Assembly: GCA_037043015.1 (NCBI GenBank)
Contig: CM073325.1
Span: 21,059,001-21,123,000 of the forward strand
DNA: 64,000 nt
Direction of reading: 5' to 3'
DNA from: Bryum argenteum
Lineage: Eukaryota; Streptophyta; Bryopsida; Bryales; Bryaceae
The notes under the pieces were generated by a model. The model saw nothing but the letters and a program-made list of their open reading frames with translations, ran no database searches and was not told where the DNA came from. A program made the position numbers and the translations under genes. Positions 12,568 to 24,831 of this stretch are shown in pieces. Each line of letters begins with the position of its first letter. Position 1 is the stretch's first letter.

Positions 12568-13741
12568 TCTTGGATCCTTTGTGAGACGAGTGTCAAACCA
12601 TATCTTGGTGTTTTTCAGAGACAGGGCGAGTAATATTCGAAGTCCAGACCTAAGCTACTTAATAACGTACTTACATAGTGTCTTCAGTGGGGGTACTCAT
12701 TTAGCGTGCAACACTGAATCACCTTGTTCTGGTGAACTGGGACAATAAGCTAGAGAGCTTGAAGGATAGCATGCACACTCTATGGTCGTGCAGGACGTTA
12801 CAGGCCCATCAGCCCTGAAATTTCGATAGTCACGGTAATTCTGGAGCCGTCACTCGCATCACTCCATTGTAATATGGCTGCCACCCAATTTAGTAACTCC
12901 CCTTTCCTCACTCATGAATTTGACAGTACTGTACACAACTCAAAATACATGAGGTCCTCCTGATTTACGCAATCTCGTGATATTCATTTTGGCAGCCCCA
13001 CATGTAACTACTTTTTTAAATTCATTGTTCATATCAATCACTACCTTAATTACTGTAACCACTCCCTTATGGAACAAAGCTCACCTACTCGGCTACTCCC
13101 CATCACGGTACCGTAGTATTGAACTATAGAATGGCTACCCAAAAGTAGGTCAGATTGAGTTTACACCACCCTCGTTTGTTCATCCAAAGCAATGTCAGTG
13201 GGTAAGAGTACCACATGAGATGAGGCTAGAGTTGTTTATTCCGGTGACTATATGACAATATCATTTCATTCACAGTATTATTTTTTGTTTTTTATATTTT
13301 TGCTTCTGCCCTACATACATGAAATTGAATTCCTTGTACAAACTTTCCATGACCCACGAGTTAGGGACGGGAGGGTGTGTGGCAATACTGTGCTGTAGCA
13401 TGAACGGGCAGAAGGGGCAGCACAGCAGAATGCACGTGAGAACGGGAAACTGAGTTGACCGCGAAAGAAAATATTGAGTACGGTAACTTGGAGCGCAAAC
13501 AAGTTCGCCGAGCAACAGCTTGTCATTTCAACTCTTTTCCACTTTCGACGTTGATGTCGAATCAACGGTCCCGGAGGTACTAACTTTGCACCGCATTAAG
13601 TTATAGTGATTTTTCTACAGTGTACATTACTGTACCATGAGCGGAATGAAGGTGAGCTATAATCAGGAAAAAGTGCCATTCTTTCAAGTGCCTGCTTCCG
13701 CATTTCGGTACCAAATCTTTTCCAGCATCAATATCGGCCAT
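12568..13741. other. Intergenic, no gene seen
   Basis: AT-rich sequence. The frames on the minus strand at 13270-13565 lack domains and consistent splice sites. Confidence 0.5.
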
Positions 13742-13930
13742 GCTTCGTACTTATTTGCAATTGCAAGAGCAATATGAAAGGAAAGATTGAGTGGGTCTGC
13801 CACTACAGGAAGTGCTTCGTACTTCTTTGCAATTGCTAGAGCAATATGAAAGGGAAGATTGAGTGGGTCTGCCACTACAGGAAGTGTCGATTGAAAGGGA
13901 AGATTTAGTGGGTCTGCCACTACAGGAAGT
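13742..13930. repeat. Minisatellite: two 72-bp units plus one 45-bp short unit
   Basis: Units 13742-13813 and 13814-13885 both run from GCTTCGTACTT to CTACAGGAAGT. A deleted unit follows at 13886-13930 (GTCGATTGAAAGGGAAG...GGAAGT). GTGGGTCTGCCACTACAGGA is common to all three. Confidence 0.85.
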
Positions 13931-14533
13931 GTCGATTAGGCACTTTGCTTTGGTCGCAGGAGGACACCTAATAAAAGTACCAAAAAAATGCAAGAAACTC
14001 CTTTGCCAAGTCAAAAAACAAAAAAAAAAAAAATGTGCTTCGTTTTGGTACATGATATGTGTTTTTAATGACCAATTTTCCAGTCGAGTTGTTGAAGCTT
14101 GACAACCAATTTCAAACCAAGTGGATATGACATTTCACTTATGAGGATGGGGCTATGGGAAATTTGAATGGGGTATCTAGGAGGATGGTAACCCATGACA
14201 AACCTTCAATTGAGTAAACTGGTTTTTGAGTTTTTGAGTATGTGCATTGGAGTTCCTCAAAATAGAATATGGTCATGTTTTTCATGGTTTGTGTCTTGAA
14301 ACCACTATTGCATCTTCATATTGCATCTTCGTATATTACACTCATTCAATTACAAATGACTATTCAACACTATAAGCAAAATTTTGGTGTTAAATAGTCC
14401 TAGAAAAAGGCAAGCCCACCTCTTCGGTCCTCAACTTTGAGTTTCCATTTCTCAGGCTCTAATATGACTATTAAATTGTTTGAAGGAATGTTCACCTTCT
14501 CACATCCCATAGTATAGAATACTATTTGCACAT

Positions 14534-15028
14534 ATGGCCATACGCGATTTGAGGGGTGGCCAAACAGGATTTGAGAACCGTGACTTTAGGTTTTATGGGT
14601 GTAGGGTTCGAAATTGGGGAACGCAACTTCCCGTGGCCCAGATACCTAGGTGGCCCGTTTGCACGCGCCATTCGAGCAGCATCTTCGTTCGTCGTTCCGT
14701 TCACTCTCGAGGTTCTTCCTTCCTGGAAGTGAACGATGGCAAACGAGACGCCCGTGTGGAGCATCTAATCTTGACGGAGATTCTGAAATTGGACGCGTTC
14801 TATCATGCGGAAGCGGAGCATCAAAAGTTTGAGCTGCGCAGGAAACCGCAGTTTTGGAAGCTTCTAGGGGAGATGTCGGATGAAGAGCTCATGATCTCCG
14901 CCTTGGCTACGAAGCTGAACGGTTACGCTGCTAGTTTGTGTCCGCCAAACATGACGAAGCTGCTAGATACGAAGGTGCACACTCTCGTGCATAATCGGCC
15001 TACTCTTGAACATGTCATCTGCTTTTAG
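14534..15028 (+). CDS. Possible coding fragment, weakly BAG-domain-like; identity uncertain
   Basis: An open frame of 164 codons on the plus strand. The first about 65 codons look non-coding, and an AG near 14730 could be an acceptor. The part from about codon 70 reads VEHLILTEILKLDAFYHAEA followed by a basic stretch and a short helical segment. This resembles the start of plant BAG domains (leucine-rich LTE..LKLD helix, then charged helix), but the similarity is short and no other exon was found. It ends at a TAG at 15026-15028. It could be a relic exon or a chance frame. Confidence 0.25.
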   Translation: MAIRDLRGGQTGFENRDFRFYGCRVRNWGTQLPVAQIPRWPVCTRHSSSIFVRRSVHSRGSSFLEVNDGKRDARVEHLILTEILKLDAFYHAEAEHQKFELRRKPQFWKLLGEMSDEELMISALATKLNGYAASLCPPNMTKLLDTKVHTLVHNRPTLEHVICF

Positions 15029-15860
15029 GGTTGCGAAGGCCTACAGTGTAAAATGTAGGCTCTAATATGCTAATTTTGAATCCTGTAGAGATTATCAAAG
15101 CTGCGAATGATTTCTGCAATTCTCTGATCATTCACAGTCCTACTTTAGGTTGAACAGTTTATATAATGTGATGATGCTCCTCAAGACAACGAAATTAATG
15201 AATGATGAAGCAAGGTTATACAGAAGTCGAATTGTCGTCGTCCCCCTTCTGTTTGTCTATCGACGGGCAGACGTTAATTTCGATGCCCACATCCAAACGC
15301 GCACGGGCAAATGGTACACCAACAGGCGCCCGTGACCACCAAATTCGGGTGTTAAAAGAACTAGTTGCCAGGGATTCCCAAATCTGACCCGCCTAAATGT
15401 CACCTACTTGAAATTCTGCTCCCCAGATGCTGTTGTGCAAATACTATTCCATATAGAATAGCTATGTATTCAATTTGGATACAATTTGCTAAAGCTAAAT
15501 TCACTCATCTCTAAAATTCTCGTCAAATGAAGAGATGATCCAACTACTTGACTGGAATTATGGTGGTTAAAAATCCTAAAAGGCTTCACTTTTGTGTTAA
15601 TTCAACTTAGTTCATATATTATTACATGGTTCCAAATAAAATAAAATATGTGTTGGTATTGTACAAGATTGCCTACAGCTCTGTATACTAATATACTGAA
15701 TATATCAAATATATTAGAAGTGCATGAAGTATGTATGTATATATAAGATTCTTTCCATAATTACAAAATATTCCGTTGGTACTCCGCATCTTCATGGAGA
15801 GTTCAATTTCACTGAGTCCATGTTGGAGACAGCAGGGCAGCCATTACACCATTCGTGCAA

Positions 15861-16090
15861 GTCGCTACTTGTGCGAAAAGGAATTTCGCTACTTATGCGA
15901 CAAGGAATTTCGCTACTTATGCGACAAGGAATTTCGCTACTTATGCGACAAGGAATTTTGCTACTCATGCGACAAGGAATTTCGCTACTTATGCGACAAG
16001 GAATTTCACTACTTGTGCGACAAAGAATTTCGCTACTTATGCGACAAGGGATTTTGCTACTTATGCGACAAGGAATAATTATTTCGCTAC
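15861..16090. repeat. 24-bp minisatellite, about nine copies
   Basis: The unit GAATTTCGCTACTTATGCGA + CAAG is repeated in tandem with few substitutions. Because 24 is divisible by 3 and the unit lacks stops in three forward frames, long repetitive frames arise (EFRYLCDK, FATYATRN and ISLLMRQG units). I read this as a satellite, not a protein gene. Confidence 0.9.
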
Positions 16091-16194
16091 CTTAGGACAG
16101 TTAGAGTTACTGCCGCCGTTTACCGGGGCTTCCATTCGATCCATGTACTTTGGCATATGTGTACTTCGGTAACCATGTGAAGCATTCTTAGATA

Positions 16195-16345
16195 AATTGC
16201 CTTCATATTAAAGGACATGGTTGCCAATAGCTTTCCCTAGCGGTATGGAAGATGGTAACCATATATATGAAGGATTCTTAAATAGTTGGGCTCCACATTA
16301 AAGAAGTTAATTGCCAAAAGCTTTGCGTACTCGTATGGAAGATGG
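16195..16345. repeat. Imperfect direct duplication of about 80 bp
   Basis: GCATTCTTAGATAAATTG ... TATGGAAGATGG and GGATTCTTAAATAGTTGG ... TATGGAAGATGG are diverged copies in direct order. Confidence 0.55.
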
Positions 16346-16460
16346 GAGTTGCGAGATAAAAGTAAAGGGTAAATTTACTTTCATATAGATTTTTTTTAAC
16401 AAAGTGTAGTTCGTGATGAAGGTTCACTTGAAAAACTTGCCTTCGGCATGAGGTTTAAAG

Positions 16461-16560
16461 GCCTCAAAATAAAGGTTCAAATGCCTTTAGATAAAGGTTC
16501 AAATGCCTTTAGATAAAGGTTCAAATGCCTTTAGATAAAGGTTCAAAGGCCTAAAAATAA
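16461..16560. repeat. 22-bp minisatellite, four units
   Basis: The unit GCCTTTAGATAAAGGTTCAA + AT starts at 16461, 16483, 16505 and 16527, with a partial unit after. Confidence 0.85.
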
Positions 16561-17886
16561 AGATATAAGGGCCTCTTAGAAGTGCTTGGTTTAGTCTTAG
16601 TTTTGTGAGTCCAAATTCAAATACTACTCACTTTAGTCTTAGCTTCATGACTCCAATCCCGATTTAGGTGATCCCAAGAGTGTAAGCTTATCATTGCATT
16701 ATACATGTGGACTACAAAGGGCTAGCTACTAAATCAAATTCAATTCTCAAAAATTAAGAGAATTTATTTCTCAAGAATTAAGGAACGGCTTGACAATGTG
16801 ATATTTCAAATATGCTTGACAATGTAATTTTCTTGACAATTTGGTACTCCTTGAGCTTGCCTAAACTTGAAAAAACAAAATAACGATGTGATGATGAGCT
16901 TGAAGAAATGGAATAACAATGTGATGCTTCAGATTTGTGTCACAGCTTCCTTAAGCTTGCATGAGCTTAACAACAACATTGTATCAGATAAACTTCTTAG
17001 ATTAGAGGAAGGTGATTGACCACTTTTACTTCCGCACCAACACTGAAGTACTCTAATCTAATTCTTTTTCATGTACCAATGTAACAAGGCTCAGGCACCT
17101 TGCATGATTCTATATCAAATCACCACCAAAATAGAAATTGAAAGACCAACAAAATACTTACGCTGACCATTTACTTTGTAGGGAGTAAGACATAACTTTA
17201 TGCCAAAATAAAACCTCACTTGAAACAAGTTTAGGGGCACCTGGACCAAGAGTCATGATCAAGAAAACTTAATCAATTTTAAGGTCGTGCCTCTTGGCCA
17301 AAATGAAGAATTGTTTATTAAATGGCTTGGTCACTCCATCTTTCCAAAAATTGCACCTCAGTGAGTCAGTGGAATCTTAAAGGCACCTCGATTCAAGAAG
17401 ACTTTCAAGAAGTACTCGGAACTCTCTTACCCAGAATAGTTTCTAAATTCAGAGGCATAATTTTTTGATGCCGATCTGTTGATGCATGTCCAGTGATTGC
17501 GTGCAGCTGCTTGAACCGCTGATGAGCGTATGGACCGCCAACTTGACTCGATATTATAATCGAGCTTTCCGGCTTGACGAACTTGACGAACTCTTGAATT
17601 TCAAACACAGATTAAAACCAACTGCTGCGATTGTCCGGGTTTGCAGAAATTTCAGATCGAAGCATCAGATACCGAAACTTTTCATCCATACCTAACCCTC
17701 ATAAACTGTATAGAAGCACAGATTATGTAGTAAACGCCAGTAATAAGTTGATTAGTGCATGAATAAATGTCACCTGGCTATTACTCAGAGCACTGATGTC
17801 CATAAACTCCGACTTTACAATGATCCTACTCCTAGAACTTGAAACTCTGCATGCTGTTAAATAAGGAATGAGATATGCGTTCTTCT
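16561..17886. other. Intergenic region 3' of the phosphatase gene
   Basis: AT-rich, no domain recognised. The minus-strand end of the phosphatase (its 3' UTR) should extend into the right part of this stretch. Confidence 0.5.
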
Positions 17887-20800
17887 TCAGGGCCGCACAG
17901 TGCTCTCTGGTCTCAACCCAGTGTTGACGTAGTCCTCGAGCTCTTGAATCACAGTTTCATACACGAAACGATATTGATCCTGTTGAAAGAACAACCCACA
18001 CAGTCAATGTCTGATATCTCTGAGTATTTCCTCTGCAATGACAACGCCAAGTTGAACATCTTACCCTTGTTTGCACCATCCCATCACGCTGCAATCTGAA
18101 TTGGCGTACTGTGCTTTCGATATCTACTGCTGCCTCATCACCACGCAGAATTCGACGTAGGGTGTGATCGATTGTGCAGTAGGTTCCTGTTCTTCCTATG
18201 CCGGCACTGAGAACAAATAGTAGAGCCTCATGAATGATAACCAGCTGAATGAGTGAAGAAAGACTAGATCTCACTTGAAGCTCCAATTCGGCATAGTAAA
18301 AAGTACAAAGGTGTCCTATGACGTCAGTCTAGAGTTCTTTGCATCTGTTTCCCAACCAAGCGATAACAGTTTCTGGTGACGTAGAACTTGGCTCCTCTAG
18401 CATAAAACTCTTAACAGCAAAGTCACGATTTTTCGATAATTGACCGGGATCCCTCGGTAATTCAGGGTCAATCAGGTTTGATATTTCCAAAAAGGGAAAG
18501 AAGTGTACCTGCAATGGACGACGAACGGGCCAGTGCGAGGGGGAATATTAAACAAGGCACGGATGAGCTCACGAACAGATCTTGTGGAAAGTGGAACAGA
18601 GTAATCAGGCCACTCCAGGTATTCATAATGCAGCACCGTGAAGGGTGGTTCTGAGGACTGCACATACAGGAGGTCCAGTCACTACCACAATACATGATCA
18701 TTAACTCGATTTCCACCGGAGGCACCCAAAGAACTTGAAGCCGACGTACCTTGGTGTCCTTGACCTCCAAAACTCTTCTCGCAAAGCCGTACTGACTGAT
18801 GCTCACATTCTTGTTTGTTACCACAATTCGACCATAAGTTTGAGACTGATTTTCCTCTAAGGGAAAGTAAAGTGCGCACTTCATCTGTCATACAAGAGAA
18901 GCAGAATGTCAACTCCAAAAATAGATCCCGTATACTCGTTTAACGATCATTAACAAGTGAAACAAATCTTGTCAAGCACCATATCCACTGAAATGGTCTG
19001 CAGGAGATCAAAAGAGATGAGATTGGATAGCACAGAACTGCCCAGCCCACCACAGGTGAGCATCTAGAGCAGGGGAAACAGGACTCCAGGACTATTATCT
19101 GCACATTATTTATCTTCAAATATTATCATTATCAACCTCCAACCTGCTTAGAATAAACTTGCTTACTTCGGCGCCATCCATCACTCGAGTAAGCATGACG
19201 ATAATGGGGCACCGCTCCTGCAGCACCATCGCCCAGAGGTCGCCTGCCGTAGTTGGAAGAGGCCCTTGCGTAGCTATGTACCTAGGCAAATCTTCATGAA
19301 AATTATCCTGCAAATTGGCACTTGGTAAATCTCCTCGTAAATACAGTCATCCCCCTAAAAAGTACAAATCTACTATAAAGAGATGAAGAAGAAAAAGACT
19401 TGCAATGCAATCTCCTGAAAAGTAACTGACTGAAGATGTTCTTAACAACATGGAAAACACATACCCCGTGCTATATGAAATTACTGAGGACAGCTCAAGC
19501 TAAGAATAAGTGGCATAGTTGGGCAGTATCCTTCAAGGAACAATTAACTCGTGTGGAATCTATAGCCCTACAAAGAGCATCTCCAGGCCCAAATGTTGCA
19601 ATTGAATTATCACAGGTATTCTAGTGTGTTGGGTGTTGCAAATTTCAATAACTAATGTACCCTAAATAGTGCTCTTCCCGAATAGTTGAACATACCAATC
19701 GAATAGTATTGATGTTCACTCTTTCCTTACAGACAAATTGATATGCTTGACTATCATTCACAATCAACACAATCAGCTGTTCTATTAGAGGGCTTGAAGA
19801 TATAGTAAAGATCAAATGGCTAAAGTCCGATACAATACCCTAAACACAGAATTTACACTCTTCCACAAAATGTAGTGCAGTTAAGGGTTATGAAGTTCAG
19901 AAGTTCATGCTTCAGTCCAAGCATACCTGTATAAAGCTTGCATTGATGTAATCAGACGAAGTAGGACCAGAGAGCTTCTTGTCTAGAACCACTCGTGTAG
20001 AGTCGTCTGTGTCATGAAGTCAAAGAAGTGTAACGAGCATGACTCTGATTCAAGACGAGATAGACCACTCAATGCTCGTAAACCCGAAACCTTAATAACC
20101 CTAAACAGATTGCGATTGAATAGGTCAAATGCTCATCACTTTCAGGATACACGGCAGAACATTGATGTAGCGGTTTTTGGATCTATTCGTAGGTAACACT
20201 GCCGTTGATGCTTGTGCGTAAGCCCGAATCTGATGATCCGCCTGTTCAATCACTCACAAGTATGAGAAGATGTTACAATTTTTTCACGATTAGTAAGCTC
20301 GAGAAAACTGAAACACTGACCTCGAACCTCACACTACCAACTGCAGCTCATCTCTCCGACACAATTGGAGAGCCATCAACTACCAAGTTCATTGCAACCA
20401 TGATTCTTAAAACCACTTACCTTCCAAAAAGTTGCCAGCAATCCCTATAGAGTACCGTAATGCACTTGCACTAAATATCACTGTAGCGTTAAGTGGAATA
20501 AGAGTTTGACCTCTTGATACAATCATACTCGATTGCAGAGCAATTTTTTTAACGTTAATGTAGAACTAACTAAGTTGCGGACACACCTGCAATGCATCGA
20601 ACTCCCGATCGACTAAAGTTCGGCCACCATTCCCCCTGGCCTTCTGCGTCAAGTGCTTAAGGGCGGTCTCACAGGTCGAAATCTGCGATGCGGTAAGCGT
20701 CGGCAATGGGAGATCTCTCACGATTTGCTGCTGACTGATGATGGCTCTCATATCGACTGACCTATCCGGAGGTCTAGCCATTCTGGAAGTCATCGAAGGA

Positions 20801-20943
20801 GGCGTCGGCGTGACAGGAGACGATACCATCGGGACGGATCCACTCCTGCTTACTGACTCTTTGATCTGCTTCGCCCTAGGGTTCTCCGAGCAAAGCTTGC
20901 GCAGAGTATTCCCCGTCTTTTCTCTGAGAGTGCAGACCAACAT
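17887..20943 (-). CDS. PTP1: Protein tyrosine phosphatase, plant PTP1 type
   Basis: Classical PTPs remove phosphate from phosphotyrosine; the plant PTP1 member acts on MAP kinases. Exons in phase: 20943-20587, (20444-20421), 20241-20151, 20006-19927, 19307-19167, 18884-18750, 18657-18509, 18206-18065, 17979-17887. Nine exons give 403 residues. Signatures in order: NRYINVLPYDSTRVV (pTyr loop region), DYINASFIQ, IATQGPLP, WAMVLQERCPIIVMLT, YLEWPDYSVP (WPD loop), HCSAGIGRTG (P-loop, C325 split across exons 7/8), GMVQTRDQYRFVY (Q-loop). All catalytic residues are present. The 8-codon micro-exon 20444-20421 keeps phase but has no counterpart in the Arabidopsis protein and may be skipped. ATG at 20829 (MVSSPV) is an alternative start giving a length closer to the 340-residue family form. 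Confidence 0.93.
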
Positions 20944-20989
20944 ATGCAGGTAAGCCGAACATCTCATCGTGCAGACCCACATGTCAAGG

Positions 20990-21360
20990 TATTGGATTTG
21001 CAATGAACAGATGTTTCTACAATGAAAAAAAGTGAACCTACGGATGATGATTTTCAGGGCTATATCTCCTCTATCCATCGTTGGATTTTGTCTTTGTTTT
21101 TTGGGATGAATTCTAGTATGAGCCTGGTTTTAGTGGTACAAACCTTGACAAAATAAAAGATTTATTGAAGTTGAGGCATAAATTTGTGTACGAAGGGTTG
21201 AGTTTTGGGCTATTATTCCTCCCTAAATATTTTGGCAGATTCACCATTCTAAGGCTATTATTTGCGTTTTTTTTTTTTCTTTCTTCTTTTTTTCTTTTTT
21301 TCTTTTTTTCTTTTTTTCTTTTTTTCTTTTCTTTTCTTTTCTTGTGGCTATATTTTGTTC
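20990..21360 (+). repeat. Dispersed repeat R1, copy a
   Basis: The marker string GGGCTATATCTCCTCTATCC is followed by a GTTGGATTTTG block, GTGGTACAAACCTTGAC and GGCTATTATTTG. The same order of blocks occurs at 21800-22065, 40433-40740 and, inverted, at 23820-24100. A CT-rich tract (about 21268-21343) has expanded inside it. Confidence 0.65.
21268..21343. repeat. Polypyrimidine tract (T7C)n
   Basis: About ten CTTTTTTT-type units in tandem. Confidence 0.85.
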
Positions 21361-21384
21361 AAGGATGTTCATGAGATGAAGGGT

Positions 21385-21785
21385 ACCATCTTTGAAGTGG
21401 GTGTTTTTTCATGGCAATAAGTCTATCTGAATTGAAAAACTTCCAACTACAAAGTTGCTCAGATGCACCTAAAGATAACACCTATGCAAAGACTAATCAA
21501 GAACAACTTTTTTGATTTCACATAATTGACTAGCAATGGTAAAACATGCCAAATGTTTGAAAATCCAAATACAGAAGTTACCTTCACTAGAATGCATGCC
21601 ATTTACTCATACTTTATTGTATGTGCAAATTTTACCACATAAACTAGACTTGATTTGTGACCCCACCCAAGTGATTTTCTCCAAAAAGGAGTCCCTAGGA
21701 AGTAGTTATGGCTCTCAAAGTTTTTGTCCTCCATCCAAAATGTTGTTTTCGTCACTAAGGATGTATAGGGGTTAACCCCTAAATA
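21385..21785 (+). repeat. Dispersed repeat R2, copy a (next to R1)
   Basis: Shares blocks CAACTACAAAGTTG, GATTTCACATAATT, GCAATGGTAAAACATGCC, CATAAACTAGACTTGAT and ATCCAAAATGTTGTTTT with the sequence at 24100-24220 plus 36952-37250. In that second copy an LTR retrotransposon interrupts it. Confidence 0.7.
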
Positions 21786-21799
21786 AATAAATGTGGTAT

Positions 21800-22065
21800 T
21801 GGCTTTGCAATCATGTTTCCATTATGAAAAAAATGAAAAAAATGGATAATTTTTGAAGAGCTATATCTCTATTTTCCATCATCAGATTTTGACTTTATAT
21901 TTTGGAATGAAGTTCAATTATACTCTAATTTATTGATAAAACCTTGGCCTGCTCAAGAATATATATAAAAGATGAGGCATGGATTTGAGTGCAAGGACTA
22001 TTTTTCCTTCGTAAAGTTTATGGTATAATACACCATTGCAAAGCCAGGATATACATGAGTCAAGA
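21800..22065 (+). repeat. Dispersed repeat R1, copy b
   Basis: GAGCTATATCTCTATTTTCC, then CATCAGATTTTGACTTTA and ACCATTGCAAAGCCAGG correspond block by block to copy a at 20990-21360. Confidence 0.6.
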
Positions 22066-23819
22066 TATGTTTCATATAAAGATTTGAATAAACATCCAAT
22101 GGCTAAGGGAAGACATTATGAAGTTTGAGGTTGCCATATAGTGGTAATAAAACGTCATGATTTTTGAGGGTATACTACTTTGACCATCAATAGATAATTG
22201 AATGAGTTCCTTTACTTTACATGAATATTGGTTAGATGAGAACTAAAGTCATTAGCTTCTTGTTGACATATCATATATACAGACAAGATTCATATACTCG
22301 AATGTGTACAAGAATCTTCCAAAATTATATACATCAATTTGAAAGCTTTGAATGAAAGAAGCAAAATCAAGAAGCACCAAACAATGAACAATGTAATACA
22401 TGCAAAGTTTGATAAAAATATTATACTATAATTTGTATCCATGCGCGTGGAATACACATAGTACATTGCGTGGTATTCATTGTTTTCAATGTATTCCATG
22501 TACTTTGTGTTCTATCCTTGACAAATCCAAGACATATACAATTTAGTTTAGATTACGATCCAAATGTTAAAGAGAGTTCATGAAAGCTTCGTGCAAAACC
22601 ATTCACAGTACCACAAAGGTTAGTTAAAATTGGGTATTATTTAAATTAAGTTGAACTAGTTGAATCGATTCAAGTTAGGCCACCTCAGCGTTGAAGGGCT
22701 CAAAAAAAATAAATCTCTTACTAACTTTGTTCATACAATTCTTAATGTAAGGTGTTGTGTTTGGTTTTGTTTTATTAGTACATCTTGCTTGTTTGAGTGT
22801 AAAAAGGCCTTATTGTGCATTGTTGTGTGCACAAGTGAGTTTGCACAGTGTTAGGGGCTAATTAGAGTGTGTAGTGGCTCCAATTGCACACTTGGTGTTA
22901 TGAGTTCTTAGTTTATTTTTATTTTTATTTTTAGTCTTTTGAGTTTTGAACTTTATGATGTCACAATTGGTGAGAAATTTGAGTCTTAGATTTGGTATAC
23001 ATGATCTTATAGGACTTACTTATTACATCTCATGGTTGTAGACTTCAAACTAAGTCAAAATCTCACCTTGCATTGCAAAAGGACAATTTTGAGAGTACAT
23101 TATGGAAAAAAGCCTTGAAAGTTTAGAGGTTAGTCATGTGGAAAACTAAGAGGTACATAAGGGAAAGTGCTAATTAATGGATCAAATTTCAACATGAGAT
23201 AGGTGTAATCAACAGTGTACAAATCATGACGGGTAGGTTGAACAAACACTATATTCATGCCATTCCATAGGGGTTTGGTGTTATTCTTCTTCTATGTGTG
23301 GGTGAAGGAGTCTAGAGCTCCATTATTAGTATTGAAGAACTCTATTACTGTTCTATTTTAGAGTACCCTCCCTCACATTATATTAATTTGCATCACCTAG
23401 AGCTTTAGGTACAACTCTGGCTTTAGAATACTACACAATACAATAATCTACACCACCAATGTCATTAAGAAACTAACTTACCATACTCTCAAGTGCCTTC
23501 CCTTTTAAGACAACGATAACAAAAAGAATTCATTTGAACCCCCATATGTTCTTGTGGTATTTTATGCCAAAAATCACATTTAAAAAGAATTGTCATAGAT
23601 GAAAACAAAAGCAATCGATTTAAATCTCAACCGTACAAACTTATCATAGACATGTTTTAGGTCATGTGGACTGAAACTTGACTAATGAGACCTCATACAT
23701 TGCGAGATAGTAACATAATAGTGTGCAAAATAGGCTACTATATTCCATCATTTTCACTCCAAAGTGAAAATACTACCACCATAAAATCGCAATAAAAGAA
23801 AAAAAATCTAGAAAATTGT
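22066..23819. other. Intergenic, no gene seen
   Basis: AT-rich sequence without a convincing frame or RNA gene. The short frames at 22290-22499 and 22660-22854 are unsupported. Confidence 0.5.
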
Positions 23820-24220
23820 TCATCTTTATCTCAAAATAATTTTGTACCAAAAAAAATTAATCAAAAAGTATCTTGGCTCAAATAGTAGCCTATCAATGGT
23901 GATTGATAGTCCAAATCTAAACCCTTTGCACGTAAAGTCATGCCCTATCTTCAATACATCTTCGATAATTCTACTAGTATTAAAATTGATTGGAATCCAT
24001 CCCCAAAAATAAAGTCGAAATCCCAAAATGGATGAAGGTAATTTAGCTCCTCAAAAATCATCCATTTATTTCCTTTTTTTCATTGTAGAAACATCATTGC
24101 AAATCTAATACCAAGGTTCTTTGAATCAAAAAACATGCAACTAGAAAGTTGTTTGGATGTATCTAAACAACTTATGTAGAAGTATCTTGTGAAAAACTAC
24201 TCTTGATTTCACATAATTAG
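23820..24220 (-). repeat. Dispersed repeat R1 (inverted copy) joined to the left half of R2 copy b
   Basis: The inverted R1 blocks run to about 24100 (CTCAAAAATCATCCATTTAT). The R2 blocks (GCAACTAGAAAGTTG, TTGATTTCACATAATTAG) then stop at the left LTR. R2 resumes at 36952. Confidence 0.65.
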
Positions 24221-24415
24221 TGTCAGACCTTGACAAGGAGACGCATTGGAAACAGGGAAGAACGTAACTCTCGTTAACAGACGAAATGGCCAGTGAAGGA
24301 TAAGCTCCTTCACTGGCCCTTTATACAGGGAAAGTTTGGCAGTTAATGTCAACTGACACCAACTGCCGCTAACTGCTGCGCAGTTCTACTCCTATATTGC
24401 TGCCTAGTCCTAACA
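24221..24415 (-). repeat. 3' LTR of retrotransposon A
   Basis: TG...CA ended, 195 bp, one visible difference from 36757-36951 (AACAGACGAA against AACAAACGAA). Confidence 0.92.
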
Positions 24416-24660
24416 TACCCCCCCCTTCTAGGTGCAGCTGGTGGGTGGGGAGCATGTGGATGTAGTCGGTGGAAAGCCTCAACCATTTGTGGAGCGTTGC
24501 GGAGATGGCCTGCGGGCTCCCAAGAGTCTTGCTCGGGGCCGTAGCCCTTCCATGATACCAAATACTACAGTCGCCGACCTCTCCCGACAACTCGAGAGTC
24601 AAGCACTTGACGAACCTCCCACTCCGTGTCCCCTGCTGGGGTGACGACGGGAGGAGGTGG
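24349..24660 (-). pseudogene. Chromodomain end of retrotransposon A integrase (cut off from the rest of pol)
   Basis: The frame reads YLVSWKGYGPEQDSWEPAGH, then LRNAPQMVEAFHRLHP, a canonical chromodomain that in this clade directs integration to heterochromatin. The preceding integrase C-terminal linker lies at 24660-24831, and the nested insertion separates it from 30410-30720. The end of the frame runs into the LTR, as in many chromoviruses. Confidence 0.85.
24416..24430 (-). other. Polypurine tract of retrotransposon A
   Basis: On the minus strand an AGAAGGGGGGGGTA run lies directly against the 3' LTR, as expected for the plus-strand primer site of reverse transcription. Confidence 0.75.
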
Positions 24661-24831
24661 TCGTTGCTGTCGGCCCGGAATTGTGTCGGAGCGATAGGGT
24701 TCCAGAACAGCGACGTGGAATACGTCGTGAATGCGAAGAGAGTGAGGTAGCTTTAGGCGGAAAACAAGATCAGACAGTTTGGCGATGATCGGAAATGGTC
24801 CTAAGAACTTGGGCCCAAGCTTCTTGGACGG

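Noticed and set aside
15861..16090. CRISPR-like array
   Set aside because: Units are contiguous with no unique spacers; the context is eukaryotic.
15724..16172. Repeat protein gene in any of three frames
   Set aside because: The array is a 24-bp satellite equally open in all forward frames, without a start context, splice sites or conserved flanks.
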